The notes: generated by a model not told the origin, from the letters alone. A stretch of 64,000 bases of DNA from JBLMYQ01 sp050260055 (GCA_050260055.1 JBLNBO010000022.1:124001-188000), one strand, 5' to 3'; positions 7,731 through 15,482 are shown, numbered from the stretch's first letter. Numbers and translations are program-made.

Positions 7731-8381
7731 ATGAGGTTAATAATATTAGGTATACCTGGAGCCGGTAAAGGCACTCAAGCCGATAGAATTTCTCAAAGAT
7801 TAGGCATACCTCATATCTCAACTGGTGATATATTTAGACAGAATATTAGTCAAGGGACTGAGCTTGGAAAGATTGCTAAAGAATATATGGATGCTGGAAA
7901 GCTGGTTCCTGATGAAATAACAATTGGGATTGTCGCAAATAGAATTGAGCAGAGTGATTGTAAAAACGGGTTTATATTTGACGGATTTCCAAGAACGATA
8001 CCTCAAGCAGAATCACTTGGGGAAAAGCTGGCGGATATGGGCCTGAAAATTGATACTGTTCTGGATATTGAACTTGCGGATGAAAAAGTGCTTGAAAGAA
8101 TGACAGGAAGAAGAGTATGCAGTAAATGTAAAGCAACTTATCATATTAAGTACAACCCATCAAAAATGGATAGTATTTGCGATTTATGTGGTGGTTCTCT
8201 GATTCAACGAGATGATGATAAAGAAGAAACAGTAGCAAAAAGAATTGAAGTTTATCATATGCAAACTGAGCCTTTGATTAGATTCTATAAAGAAAAAAAT
8301 CTTCTTAAGGAAGTCGAAGGCGAGGGGGATGTAGAAAGTATTACTAAAAAAATATTTGAAGTCCTTACAGTAAGTGTATAG
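7731..8381 (+). CDS. adk: adenylate kinase, zinc-lid type
   Basis: 216 residues. Converts AMP + ATP to 2 ADP in the cytosol. The P-loop GIPGAGKGTQ is at residues 6-15, the AMP site HISTGDIFR follows, and GFPRT is near residue 87. The LID carries two CxxC pairs (CSKC and CDLC), the zinc-binding form of Gram-positive bacteria. Placed between secY and map as in most Firmicutes. Confidence 0.97.
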   Translation: MRLIILGIPGAGKGTQADRISQRLGIPHISTGDIFRQNISQGTELGKIAKEYMDAGKLVPDEITIGIVANRIEQSDCKNGFIFDGFPRTIPQAESLGEKLADMGLKIDTVLDIELADEKVLERMTGRRVCSKCKATYHIKYNPSKMDSICDLCGGSLIQRDDDKEETVAKRIEVYHMQTEPLIRFYKEKNLLKEVEGEGDVESITKKIFEVLTVSV

Positions 8382-8437
8382 CTGCTCTTTTAATGCTAAA
8401 GAGGCAAGCTGATTACTTTGGGAGTTTGGGGGGAAAA

Positions 8438-9199
8438 ATGATTTCAGTGAAGTCAGCCAGAGAAATTGAACTAATGAGAATGGCTGGAAGAATTGTTGCT
8501 TTGGCGCATGAAGAGGTTAAAAAATTCATAAAGCCGGGAATAACCACACTGGAATTAGATGAAATTGCTGAAAAGGTAATTCTTTCAAATGGTGCAACTC
8601 CATCCTTTAAAGGCCAAGAGGGGATAAATCATAGTATTTATCCGGCAGCAATATGTGCATCAATTAATGATGAGGTTGTACATGGAATACCTGGAAATAG
8701 AACCCTCAAAGAAGGCGATATAATTAGTATTGATATTGGAGCATGTTATGAAGGCTATCATGGAGATTCTGCAATGACGCATCCTGTAGGAAAAGTAACT
8801 GATAAAGCGCTTAGCCTAATAAAGGTTACCGAGCAGAGTTTCTTTGAAGGCATAAAATATGCAAGAACAGGTAATAGGCTTACTGATATCTCAAATGCAG
8901 TACAAATATACGTAGAAAGCAATGGATATTCTGTTGTAAGAGATTTTGTTGGTCACGGGGTAGGCAGAGAACTTCAGGAAGAACCTCAAATACCGAACTT
9001 TGGCAGACCGGGTTATGGTCCAAGGCTTGTTGAAGGTATGACGCTAGCAATTGAACCAATGGTTAATATAGGTAATTATCCAGTAAAAATATTATCAAAC
9101 AATTGGACAGTTGTTACAGCAGACGGAAGCTTATCAGCGCATTATGAAAACACAATATTAATTACCCAGGGAAATCCAGAAATACTTACAAAGTTATAA
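8438..9199 (+). CDS. map: methionine aminopeptidase, type I
   Basis: 253 residues from ATG 8438, preceded by a GGGGGG run; an upstream in-frame ATG at 8393 lacks a site. Removes N-terminal Met from nascent proteins. The metal ligands are visible in DIGACYEGYHGDSAMT (two Asp), GHGVGRELQEEP (His), EPMV (Glu) and HYENT (Glu). Standard length for the short bacterial class. Confidence 0.96.
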   Translation: MISVKSAREIELMRMAGRIVALAHEEVKKFIKPGITTLELDEIAEKVILSNGATPSFKGQEGINHSIYPAAICASINDEVVHGIPGNRTLKEGDIISIDIGACYEGYHGDSAMTHPVGKVTDKALSLIKVTEQSFFEGIKYARTGNRLTDISNAVQIYVESNGYSVVRDFVGHGVGRELQEEPQIPNFGRPGYGPRLVEGMTLAIEPMVNIGNYPVKILSNNWTVVTADGSLSAHYENTILITQGNPEILTKL

Positions 9200-9227
9200 A
9201 AAAACATCTTGAAGATTCCGGAAAAAT

Positions 9228-9257
9228 AGTATAAAATAAATTGTTCAATTTTATACT
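9228..9257. other. inverted repeat between map and the KOW gene
   Basis: Perfect 10-bp arms AGTATAAAAT and ATTTTATACT around a 10-base loop. Because the arms are AT-only apart from one GC pair and no U-run follows, it could be an operator or a weak RNA hairpin. The left arm also contains a TATAAA box. Confidence 0.4.
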
Positions 9258-9306
9258 GATTGTTAAATAAAAAAATAGGTTGTTTTAATGAGGTGATTCT
9301 AAGATA

Positions 9307-9579
9307 ATGGAACTCGGTCAGATTGTTCTGTCCAAGTGCGGTAGAGATAAGAAGAAGTATTTTTTTGTTGTTTTAGTAGATAAATCAAAAGAATATGTAT
9401 TCATTGCAGATGGCGATTTGAGAAAGATTGAAAAGCCGAAAAAGAAAAAACTTAAGCACCTGGTTCCTTTATATATGGACGAAACCGTAAAAGAGAAGCT
9501 TCAAATTGGTTCAAAGATTACTAATGCTGAACTGAAGAAACATATAAAAATATACCTCGAAAGTACAGAACAAGGTTAG
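9307..9579 (+). CDS. KOW-domain RNA-binding protein (L14e-like)
   Basis: 90 residues: MELGQIVLSKCGRDKKKYFF starts a KOW-type beta fold, followed by a Lys-rich stretch (EKPKKKKLKHLV). Proteins of this kind occupy the slot between map and infA in many Firmicutes and are annotated as KOW or L14e/L6e/L27e-like RNA-binding proteins. The exact role is unknown; a ribosome or rRNA partner is inferred from position. Confidence 0.8.
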   Translation: MELGQIVLSKCGRDKKKYFFVVLVDKSKEYVFIADGDLRKIEKPKKKKLKHLVPLYMDETVKEKLQIGSKITNAELKKHIKIYLESTEQG

Positions 9580-9612
9580 GTCTTGTATCGGAAAATGAGG
9601 GAGGGTGATACA

Positions 9613-9831
9613 ATGGCAAAAGAAGATATTATTGAAGTAGAGGGAACTGTAGTTGAAGCGCTTCCAAACGCTTTATTTCAGGTTGAACTAGAAAATGGTC
9701 ATAAAATTTTAGCTCATATTTCCGGAAAATTAAGGATGAATTTTATAAGGATTCTTCCCGGAGATAAAGTTACCCTTGAGTTATCCCCATATGATCTCAC
9801 GCGCGGTAGGATAACATGGAGAGCGAAATAA
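9613..9831 (+). CDS. infA: translation initiation factor IF-1
   Basis: 72 residues from ATG 9613 after GAGGGTG, the exact normal size. MAKEDIIEVEGTVVEALPNA, GHKILAHISGKLRMNFIRIL and SPYDLTRGRITWRAK cover the entire OB fold. IF-1 blocks the A site during initiation. In-frame upstream ATG codons (9583, 9595) are not supported by the family. Confidence 0.97.
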   Translation: MAKEDIIEVEGTVVEALPNALFQVELENGHKILAHISGKLRMNFIRILPGDKVTLELSPYDLTRGRITWRAK

Positions 9832-9867
9832 TAATTGATAATATTTGCTGGGGGCTGAATAATATCC

Positions 9868-9941
9868 CTGTTCTGCGTGCTGAGTGCTGTGTACTGAGAA
9901 AAAATAAAATCTCAGAACCCAGAACCGAGTACACAGAACAG
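9868..9941. repeat. 31-bp imperfect inverted repeat built of heptamers
   Basis: Arms 9868-9898 and 9911-9941 match at 24 of 31 positions around a 12-base A/T loop. Both arms are degenerate 7-base repeats (for example GTGCTGA and GTGCTGT on the left, CCAGAAC and ACAGAAC on the right). It is more GC-rich than its surroundings and lies in the 165-base infA-rpmJ gap. Confidence 0.75.
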
Positions 9942-9997
9942 TAGTTAATCAGAGAACTCAGGACTTATGAATCTTAGTGAAAGGAATGAGGATTAAA

Positions 9998-10111
9998 ATG
10001 AAAGTTAGACCATCAGTAAAAGCAATATGTGAAAAATGCAAATTCATTAGGAGAAAAGGCAGACTAAGAGTAATCTGCGAAAATCCTAAACACAAACAAA
10101 GGCAAGGCTAA
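9998..10111 (+). CDS. rpmJ: 50S ribosomal protein L36, zinc-type
   Basis: 37 residues, MKVRPSVKAICEKCKFIRRK at the start and ENPKHKQRQG at the end. C11, C14, C27 and H32 form the zinc site of the C+ type. L36 is the smallest large-subunit protein and packs on 23S rRNA near the L7/L12 base. Gene order infA-rpmJ-rpsM is conserved. Confidence 0.96.
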   Translation: MKVRPSVKAICEKCKFIRRKGRLRVICENPKHKQRQG

Positions 10112-10113
10112 TA

Positions 10114-10148
10114 GCAGTTGATAGTTGACAGTGACCAGTTGACATTTA
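10114..10148. repeat. heptamer array, rpmJ-rpsM gap
   Basis: Five units in phase: GCAGTTG, ATAGTTG, ACAGTGA, CCAGTTG, ACATTTA. The array starts two bases after the rpmJ stop. Confidence 0.7.
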
Positions 10149-10283
10149 ATTAGGTAGGTCTCTGCAAGAAAAGTGAAAATAAGCTGATTATAGGTGCGGC
10201 TGATGATTTGCACATTTCAAATACTGTGAATCATTGCTTATAACAGTTTATATATAAAATAACAATGTATCCGCATATTGGCC

Positions 10284-10309
10284 TTATTGACCTCCCTCGT
10301 GGTCAATAA
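10284..10309 (+). other. stem-loop ahead of rpsM
   Basis: Perfect 9-bp stem TTATTGACC / GGTCAATAA with an 8-base loop TCCCTCGT, 25 bases upstream of the rpsM ribosome binding site (TTAGGAGGTG). The rpmJ-rpsM gap (238 bases) is the longest in the alpha operon, so a leader or regulatory hairpin is possible. No U-tract follows. Confidence 0.5.
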
Positions 10310-10349
10310 ATGGAGATTTTAAAGAGAATTTTAGGAGGTGTTTCAAGAA

Positions 10350-10718
10350 ATGGCTCGTATTTCGGGAGTTGATTTGCCGAGAGAAAAAAGGGTCGAAATA
10401 GGTCTTACCTATATTTTTGGTATTGGCCGAACAGTATCAAATGAAATTTTAAAAGCTACAGGAGTTAATCCTGATACACGCGTTAAAGATCTTACAGATG
10501 CTGAAATTAGCAAACTTAGAGAGTATATTGATAAGAATTGTAAGGTAGAAGGAGACCTCAGAAGAGAAGTATCCTTAAACATAAAAAGACTTATGGAAAT
10601 TGGATGCTATAGAGGTTTAAGGCATAGAAAAGGCCTTCCAGTAAGAGGACAGAGAACTAAGACTAATGCTAGGACAAGAAAAGGGCCTAAGAAGATTGCC
10701 GGTGCTAAAAAGAAATAG
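10350..10718 (+). CDS. rpsM: 30S ribosomal protein S13
   Basis: 122 residues from ATG 10350. MARISGVDLPREKRVEIGLT, the helix-two-turn-helix with GIGRTVSNEIL and the C-terminal tail (RGLRHRKGLPVRGQRTKTNA) are diagnostic. S13 contacts P-site tRNA and bridges to L5. TTAGGAGGTG is the ribosome binding site; the upstream in-frame codon at 10338 overlaps it. Confidence 0.97.
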   Translation: MARISGVDLPREKRVEIGLTYIFGIGRTVSNEILKATGVNPDTRVKDLTDAEISKLREYIDKNCKVEGDLRREVSLNIKRLMEIGCYRGLRHRKGLPVRGQRTKTNARTRKGPKKIAGAKKK

Positions 10719-10733
10719 GAGGTAGGTAGATAA

Positions 10734-11138
10734 ATGGCTACAAAGGCTTCTAGTGCTAAGAAGACCACAAGAAAAAGAAGAGAACGCAAAAATATTGAAC
10801 GCGGTGCGGCTCATATACAATCAACATTTAATAATACAATTGTGAGTATTACCGACACAGCTGGGAATGTACTTTCATGGGCTAGTGCCGGAGGACTCGG
10901 ATTTAAGGGCTCAAGGAAAAGCACTCCTTTTGCGGCTCAGATGGCTGCTGAAACAGCTACAAAGACTGCTATGGAACATGGTCTAAAGACAGTTGAAGTT
11001 TACGTTAAGGGACCTGGTTCAGGAAGAGAAGCAGCGATTCGTGCTCTTCAAGCGGCTGGTTTGGAAGTAAGCCTTATTAAGGATGTTACTCCAATACCGC
11101 ACAATGGTTGCAGACCACCGAAAAGAAGAAGGGTGTAA
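10734..11138 (+). CDS. rpsK: 30S ribosomal protein S11
   Basis: 134 residues. HIQSTFNNTIVSITDTAGN, GFKGSRKSTPFAAQ and the end DVTPIPHNGCRPPKRRRV are invariant S11 segments; S11 sits on the platform near the mRNA exit. 15 bases after rpsM with its own AGGAGG. Confidence 0.98.
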   Translation: MATKASSAKKTTRKRRERKNIERGAAHIQSTFNNTIVSITDTAGNVLSWASAGGLGFKGSRKSTPFAAQMAAETATKTAMEHGLKTVEVYVKGPGSGREAAIRALQAAGLEVSLIKDVTPIPHNGCRPPKRRRV

Positions 11139-11141
11139 GCA

Positions 11142-11295
11142 AGTTTACAATGTAAAGTTGACAGTGTAAAGTTAAAAAAACTTACACCTACAACTAAAAA
11201 TGTAAACTCCAAATCCAAAGTTAACAATGAGCAGTTGAAATTAAAAATTATTTATTGATAATCTTTAATATTTGGTTTTTAACTGTCAACTGAAA
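11142..11295. repeat. long heptamer array, rpsK-rpsD gap
   Basis: Twenty-two consecutive 7-base units can be read in one unbroken phase. Units at 11142, 11149, 11156, 11163 are AGTTTAC, AATGTAA, AGTTGAC, AGTGTAA, and the phase is still exact at 11282 (ACTGTCA). Nearly all units begin with A. The first third resembles the complement of the last third. It occupies almost the whole gap before the rpsD ribosome binding site. Confidence 0.7.
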
Positions 11296-11315
11296 TTATG
11301 GAGGTGTAAATATAG

Positions 11316-11942
11316 ATGGCAAGATATACGGGAGCTTCGTGCAAGCTTTGCCGTCGCGAAGGCGAGAAGCTTTTTCTTAAAGGCGAAAGATGCTATACGG
11401 AAAAGTGTGGAGTAACGAAGAGACAGTACGCGCCTGGACAGCATGGTCAGGCAAAGAAGAAACTTTCCGAATACGGTATACAGCTTAGAGAAAAACAAAA
11501 AGCCAAGAAATTTTATGGAGTATTAGAGAGCCAATTCAGAAAGTATTTTGAGATGGCATCAACAGCAAAGGGTATCACAGGTGAAAATCTTCTCAAGCTT
11601 CTTGAAACAAGGCTCGATAATATCGTTTACAGATTAGGATTTGCTAGATCTAGAGCAGAAGCAAGACAGTTAGTAACACACGGACATTTTTCTGTAAATG
11701 AAAAGAAGGTTAATATACCTTCGTATCTGGTAAAAGCGCAAGATGTAATTGCTGTAAGAGAAGGAAGCAAGGATGATGAAATGTTCAAAGAAATCCTTGA
11801 AGTAACCGGAAGCAAGGTAGTTCCAAAATGGCTTGAAACAGATCAGGAAAAGCTCAAAGGAACAGTTTTAGCTGCTCCGACTAGAGAAGATATTGATTTA
11901 CAGGTTGAAGAACATCTGATAGTTGAGCTATACTCCAAATAA
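11316..11942 (+). CDS. rpsD: 30S ribosomal protein S4, zinc-type
   Basis: 208 residues. The N-terminus carries four Cys (CKLC, then GERCYTEKCG), the zinc-binding C+ form. The S4 RNA-binding domain is at about residues 98-160 (LDNIVYRLGFARSRAEARQL, VTHGHFSVNEKKVNIPS). S4 initiates 30S assembly and in B. subtilis represses its own gene. TGGAGGTG precedes ATG 11316. Confidence 0.97.
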   Translation: MARYTGASCKLCRREGEKLFLKGERCYTEKCGVTKRQYAPGQHGQAKKKLSEYGIQLREKQKAKKFYGVLESQFRKYFEMASTAKGITGENLLKLLETRLDNIVYRLGFARSRAEARQLVTHGHFSVNEKKVNIPSYLVKAQDVIAVREGSKDDEMFKEILEVTGSKVVPKWLETDQEKLKGTVLAAPTREDIDLQVEEHLIVELYSK

Positions 11943-12015
11943 TAAATTAGTTGCTTTCATATTGTTGATAAGCAATTCAGTTTACAGAGAGAGATGTTGA
12001 CTCTAAATATAGATT

Positions 12016-12057
12016 ATTACTGTCAACTGTAAACTGTTAACTGTAAACTATAAATGG
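12016..12057. repeat. heptamer array, rpsD-rpoA gap
   Basis: Six units in phase: ATTACTG, TCAACTG, TAAACTG, TTAACTG, TAAACTA, TAAATGG; the last unit runs into the SD sequence of rpoA. Upstream bases from 11947 (TTAGTTG onward) are weakly complementary. Confidence 0.75.
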
Positions 12058-12067
12058 GAGGTTAATG

Positions 12068-13015
12068 ATGATAGAAATAGAAAAACCCAAGATAGAGTGT
12101 GTTGAAATAGCGCCGGATAATTCGTTCGGAAGATTTACCATAGAACCTTTAGAAAGAGGATATGGGACAACGCTAGGAAACTCGTTAAGAAGGATTCTCC
12201 TTTCATCACTACCTGGAGCAGCTGTAACATCAGTGAAGATTGATGGTGTACTACATGAATTTTCCACAATAAACGGAGTTGTTGAAGATGTTACCGAGAT
12301 TATTCTTAATGTTAAAGGTATTGCTTTGAAGCTTCATTCAGAAGGAGCAAAGACACTTTATATTGAGAAGAACGGTGAAGGAGAGGTAACAGCTGGGGAT
12401 ATTAAGGAAGATCCTGATGTTGAAATTCTAAATCCTGAGCTCCATATTGCAACATTAGCTAATAATGCTAAATTCTATATGGAGTTGAATATTTCCAAAG
12501 GCAGAGGATATGTTCTTGCTGATAAGAATAAGAATAATGCCAATCCAATAGGTGTTATACCAGTTGATTCTTTATATACACCTATAAGAAAGGTAAACTT
12601 TATTGTAGAAAACACCCGTGTAGGACAGGTTACTGACTATGATAAGCTTACAATTGATGCTTGGACAAATGGAAGTATTACTCCTTATGAAGCACTTAGT
12701 TTAGGGGCAAAGATAATGAGTGAGCACTTGAAATTATTCATTGATTTATCAGACAATGCTCGTAATACTGAGATAATGGTTGAGAAGGAAGAAACCAAAA
12801 AAGAAAAAGTTCTTGAGATGACAATTGAGGAACTTGATCTTTCAGTTAGATCCTACAACTGCTTGAAGAGAGCAGGTATAAATACAGTTGAGGACCTTAT
12901 TGCAAGAACTGAAGAAGATATGATGAAGGTAAGAAATCTTGGAAGAAAGTCACTTGAAGAAGTAGTTCAAAAGTTAGAGGCACTGGGACTTTCACTTGCT
13001 CCCAGCGAAGATTGA
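12068..13015 (+). CDS. rpoA: RNA polymerase alpha subunit
   Basis: 315 residues. Assembles RNA polymerase and contacts activators and UP elements. The N-terminal domain has GRFTIEPLERGYGTTLGNSL and RRILLSSLPGAAV; the C-terminal domain (about 245-310) has LDLSVRSYNCLKRAGINTV and RNLGRKSLEEV. Two ATG codons are in tandem (12065, 12068); the second gives better spacing from GGAGG at 12057-12061. Confidence 0.97.
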   Translation: MIEIEKPKIECVEIAPDNSFGRFTIEPLERGYGTTLGNSLRRILLSSLPGAAVTSVKIDGVLHEFSTINGVVEDVTEIILNVKGIALKLHSEGAKTLYIEKNGEGEVTAGDIKEDPDVEILNPELHIATLANNAKFYMELNISKGRGYVLADKNKNNANPIGVIPVDSLYTPIRKVNFIVENTRVGQVTDYDKLTIDAWTNGSITPYEALSLGAKIMSEHLKLFIDLSDNARNTEIMVEKEETKKEKVLEMTIEELDLSVRSYNCLKRAGINTVEDLIARTEEDMMKVRNLGRKSLEEVVQKLEALGLSLAPSED

Positions 13016-13039
13016 TTGGTTTTCAGGAGGTGAAGTAAT

Positions 13040-13564
13040 ATGACAGGTACAAGAAAGCTTGGCCGTACAACGGCACAAAGAAATGCTATGTTAAGAGGTC
13101 TTGTAACAGCTTTGTTCCAAAGCGGACGTATCAAGACAACTGAAGCAAGAGCAAAAGAAGCTAGAGTGATAGCTGAAAAGCTTATAACCATTGCTATAAA
13201 AGAAAGAGACAACGTAACAAGTGCTACAAAATGGGTTAGCAGACCAAAACTTGATAGTAAAGGTCGCAAAATTACAACCACTGTTACAAGCAAAAATGGC
13301 AAAAAGTATTTAAAAGTTGAGAGAGAAAAGGTTCAAGAAATGGTAACCTTGGATGCTCCTTCAAAGCTAGCTGCAAGAAGACAGATTATGTCCTATGTAT
13401 ACAAAGTAAAAGATGCAGATGGAAAGAATATTGATCTTCCAAAGAAGCTTTTTGAAGATATGGCTTTAAAGTACAAGGATAGAAATGGTGGCTATACAAG
13501 GATTCTTAAGCTTGGCCCAAGAAGAGGGGACGGAGCAGAAGAAGTAATACTTGAATTGGTATAA
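13040..13564 (+). CDS. rplQ: 50S ribosomal protein L17, extended
   Basis: 174 residues, clearly longer than the 115-120 of E. coli or Bacillus L17. The N-terminus (RKLGRTTAQRNAMLRGLVTA) and C-terminus (RILKLGPRRGDGAEEVILEL) are normal; the extra residues lie in the middle, about 55-105, a Lys/Thr-rich segment (KGRKITTTVTSKNGKKYLKV). L17 sits near the tunnel exit. Last gene of the alpha operon; its stop codon is inside the terminator stem. Confidence 0.96.
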   Translation: MTGTRKLGRTTAQRNAMLRGLVTALFQSGRIKTTEARAKEARVIAEKLITIAIKERDNVTSATKWVSRPKLDSKGRKITTTVTSKNGKKYLKVEREKVQEMVTLDAPSKLAARRQIMSYVYKVKDADGKNIDLPKKLFEDMALKYKDRNGGYTRILKLGPRRGDGAEEVILELV

Positions 13565-13625
13565 TAATTCTAATAAAATAAAAAGGAACCTGAAGGTTCC
13601 TTTTTATTTTATTAGAATTATTATA
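13560..13625 (+). terminator. perfect 31-bp terminator stem of the alpha operon
   Basis: Arms 13560-13590 and 13595-13625 are perfectly complementary around the loop TGAA. The core GGAACC/GGTTCC is flanked by A/T runs on both sides, so it can act in both directions. The left arm includes the rplQ stop codon. Confidence 0.92.
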
Positions 13626-13695
13626 TGGGCAAAAAGATTAAAACAAATTTCCTTACAAAAATTGTTATTAATCTTAAATTTTATTGGAGAAACGT

Positions 13696-14445
13696 ATGGA
13701 GAAAAGCAACAGAAATATCAAATTAATAATTGAATATGATGGAACAGATTATCATGGGTGGCAGAGGCAGCCAAACCGGATTAGCATCCAGGAAGTTCTT
13801 GAAAATACATTAAGCCAGGTTCTTGAACATGAGGTTTCAATTATATCAGCCGGAAGAACTGATGCAGGAGTTCATGCACTTGGACAATGTGCAAATTTTA
13901 AGACTGACTGCAGAATACCTGCTGAGAAAATACCTTACGCGCTTAATGCATTATTGCCTGATGATATTGTTATTAAGCATGCGTGTGAAGTCTCTGCTGA
14001 TTTTCATGCCCGATTTTCTGTAAAGGGTAAATACTATAAATATATAATCAATAATGGAAGATTCCCCTCTGCGATAGATGCAAAACGAGAATATTTTTGT
14101 CCATACAGGTTAAATATTGATTTGATGAAAGAAGCATTGGAACAATTACTTGGCACCCATGATTTCAAAGGATTTATGGCATCCGGATGTGCAGTAAAAA
14201 ACACAGTTAAGACTATCTATGAAGCAGGATTAGAAGTAAAAGACGATAAGATTACGATTGGTTTGAAGGCAGATGGATTTCTTTACAATATGGTAAGAAT
14301 AATTGCTGGAACGCTTATTGATGTAGGAAGAGGAAGAATTCCTATTGAGAATGTAAAAAAAGCATTGGAGACAGGCGAAAGGAGTCTTGCTGGCAAAACA
14401 GTTCAGCCTCAAGGATTGTATTTGGTTGAAGTGTATTACATATAA
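13696..14445 (+). CDS. truA: tRNA pseudouridine(38-40) synthase
   Basis: 249 residues, usual for TruA, which makes pseudouridine at positions 38-40 of the anticodon arm. IIEYDGTDYHGWQRQ near residue 12, the catalytic Asp in SAGRTDAGVHALGQ (about residue 55) and FLYNMVRIIAGTLIDVGRGR are all present. I chose ATG 13696, 6 bases after GGAG; a TTG at 13684 is upstream of the site. The ecf transporter genes often found between rplQ and truA are absent. Confidence 0.95.
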   Translation: MEKSNRNIKLIIEYDGTDYHGWQRQPNRISIQEVLENTLSQVLEHEVSIISAGRTDAGVHALGQCANFKTDCRIPAEKIPYALNALLPDDIVIKHACEVSADFHARFSVKGKYYKYIINNGRFPSAIDAKREYFCPYRLNIDLMKEALEQLLGTHDFKGFMASGCAVKNTVKTIYEAGLEVKDDKITIGLKADGFLYNMVRIIAGTLIDVGRGRIPIENVKKALETGERSLAGKTVQPQGLYLVEVYYI

Positions 14446-14490
14446 TATTGAATTTCTTCATAAACTTTAAATAAAAAAGAAGGAATTCAT

Positions 14491-15126
14491 GTGAAAAAAC
14501 TTACAATAATCATATCAATAATCTTAATCGTTCTTTGTGCATGTGCATTAAAAAACAGCAATTTGCAGCGTTCTGCTGCTGGGCAGCAATTTATGACCAA
14601 TGAACAGATTAAGTCAGAAATATCACAGGAAACAAGAATCCCAATAGATAAAATTGTTGATAAGTATATATGGTTTCAATATGCAGATATTGACGAGGAT
14701 TCAGAATTTGAGCTTTTATTGAGTTATAGGTTTGAACTTCATAAAGGTTATTATTTAATATTTGATTATAAAAATGGAAAATATACTAATATATTTTTAC
14801 GGCCATGGCCTATTGAGAAGATGAGCCAAAAAGAAGTAGTATATGCCAGCGGAAATGATGTTGTTCATACACTAACTGCAAATATACTTCAAATCCAAAA
14901 AGAGAAAGTTAATATAATATGGAGTGGAATTTATGATAAATATGACTATTCTAAATTAACTAATGGACTTGAAACTCATGGAAGATATTACATTGATACT
15001 AATGGCGTCCTAAATTATTTTTATAAAGTAGATGCAACTGATTATAATGGCATTCCTGTAAAAACCGAATATAAAAGCGAAAGATATTACTGGAATGCAA
15101 ATAAAAACATGTTTATTAAACAGTAG
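14491..15126 (+). CDS. putative lipoprotein of unknown function
   Basis: 211 residues starting at GTG 14491 after GAAGGAA. The N-terminus is Lys-Lys, a hydrophobic stretch, then IVLCAC, which fits a lipobox with Cys at about residue 19; the mature protein would sit on the outer face of the membrane. The rest is Tyr-rich and beta-like (WFQYADIDEDSEFELLLSYR) with no family I recognise. No clear operon partner. Confidence 0.7.
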   Translation: MKKLTIIISIILIVLCACALKNSNLQRSAAGQQFMTNEQIKSEISQETRIPIDKIVDKYIWFQYADIDEDSEFELLLSYRFELHKGYYLIFDYKNGKYTNIFLRPWPIEKMSQKEVVYASGNDVVHTLTANILQIQKEKVNIIWSGIYDKYDYSKLTNGLETHGRYYIDTNGVLNYFYKVDATDYNGIPVKTEYKSERYYWNANKNMFIKQ

Positions 15127-15129
15127 GCC

Positions 15130-15378
15130 TTATTCTTTACGAATATTCCTTTGTAAATATTCAAAATCATAAATGTTGCTGACAAGAAGTTTCCAATCTA
15201 CTTTGTTGAATACCTTTATTACAGAATCAGGGTAAAAAATCTCTTCACATTCCTCACAATAAAATATCGGGACATTATTAATAGTATACAGCTTATTATT
15301 TATAGATTTTTTTATTGATTTTAATTGAAGCTTGGTCTGATTCTGACAATAAAAGCATGAACAGGGTTTGTAAGTCAA
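15130..15378 (-). CDS. YgiT-type zinc finger protein
   Basis: 82 residues starting at TTG 15378 after GAGGTG. Two Cys pairs are present, CFYC at residues 8-11 and CEEC at about 41-44, in the arrangement of YgiT/MqsA-type zinc finger domains (..VPIFYCEECEEIFYPDSV). Such domains occur in antitoxins, but no toxin gene and no C-terminal HTH are seen here, so the role is open. Confidence 0.6.
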   Translation of the reverse strand: MTYKPCSCFYCQNQTKLQLKSIKKSINNKLYTINNVPIFYCEECEEIFYPDSVIKVFNKVDWKLLVSNIYDFEYLQRNIRKE

Positions 15379-15482
15379 AATTATTCACCTCATAATAAAA
15401 TTATTAATAATTATATATTGATTTTAGCTGTAAAATCGACATTTTACAACATGAAAATTTCTGAAATATTAAAAATAAACAA

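Noticed and set aside
220..12057. CRISPR-like repetition of the intergenic arrays
   Set aside because: The units are 7 bases, contiguous and degenerate, with no spacers and no cas genes nearby.
15130..15378. Toxin-antitoxin pair with the YgiT-type protein
   Set aside because: There is no adjacent toxin gene, and the protein has no C-terminal HTH domain.
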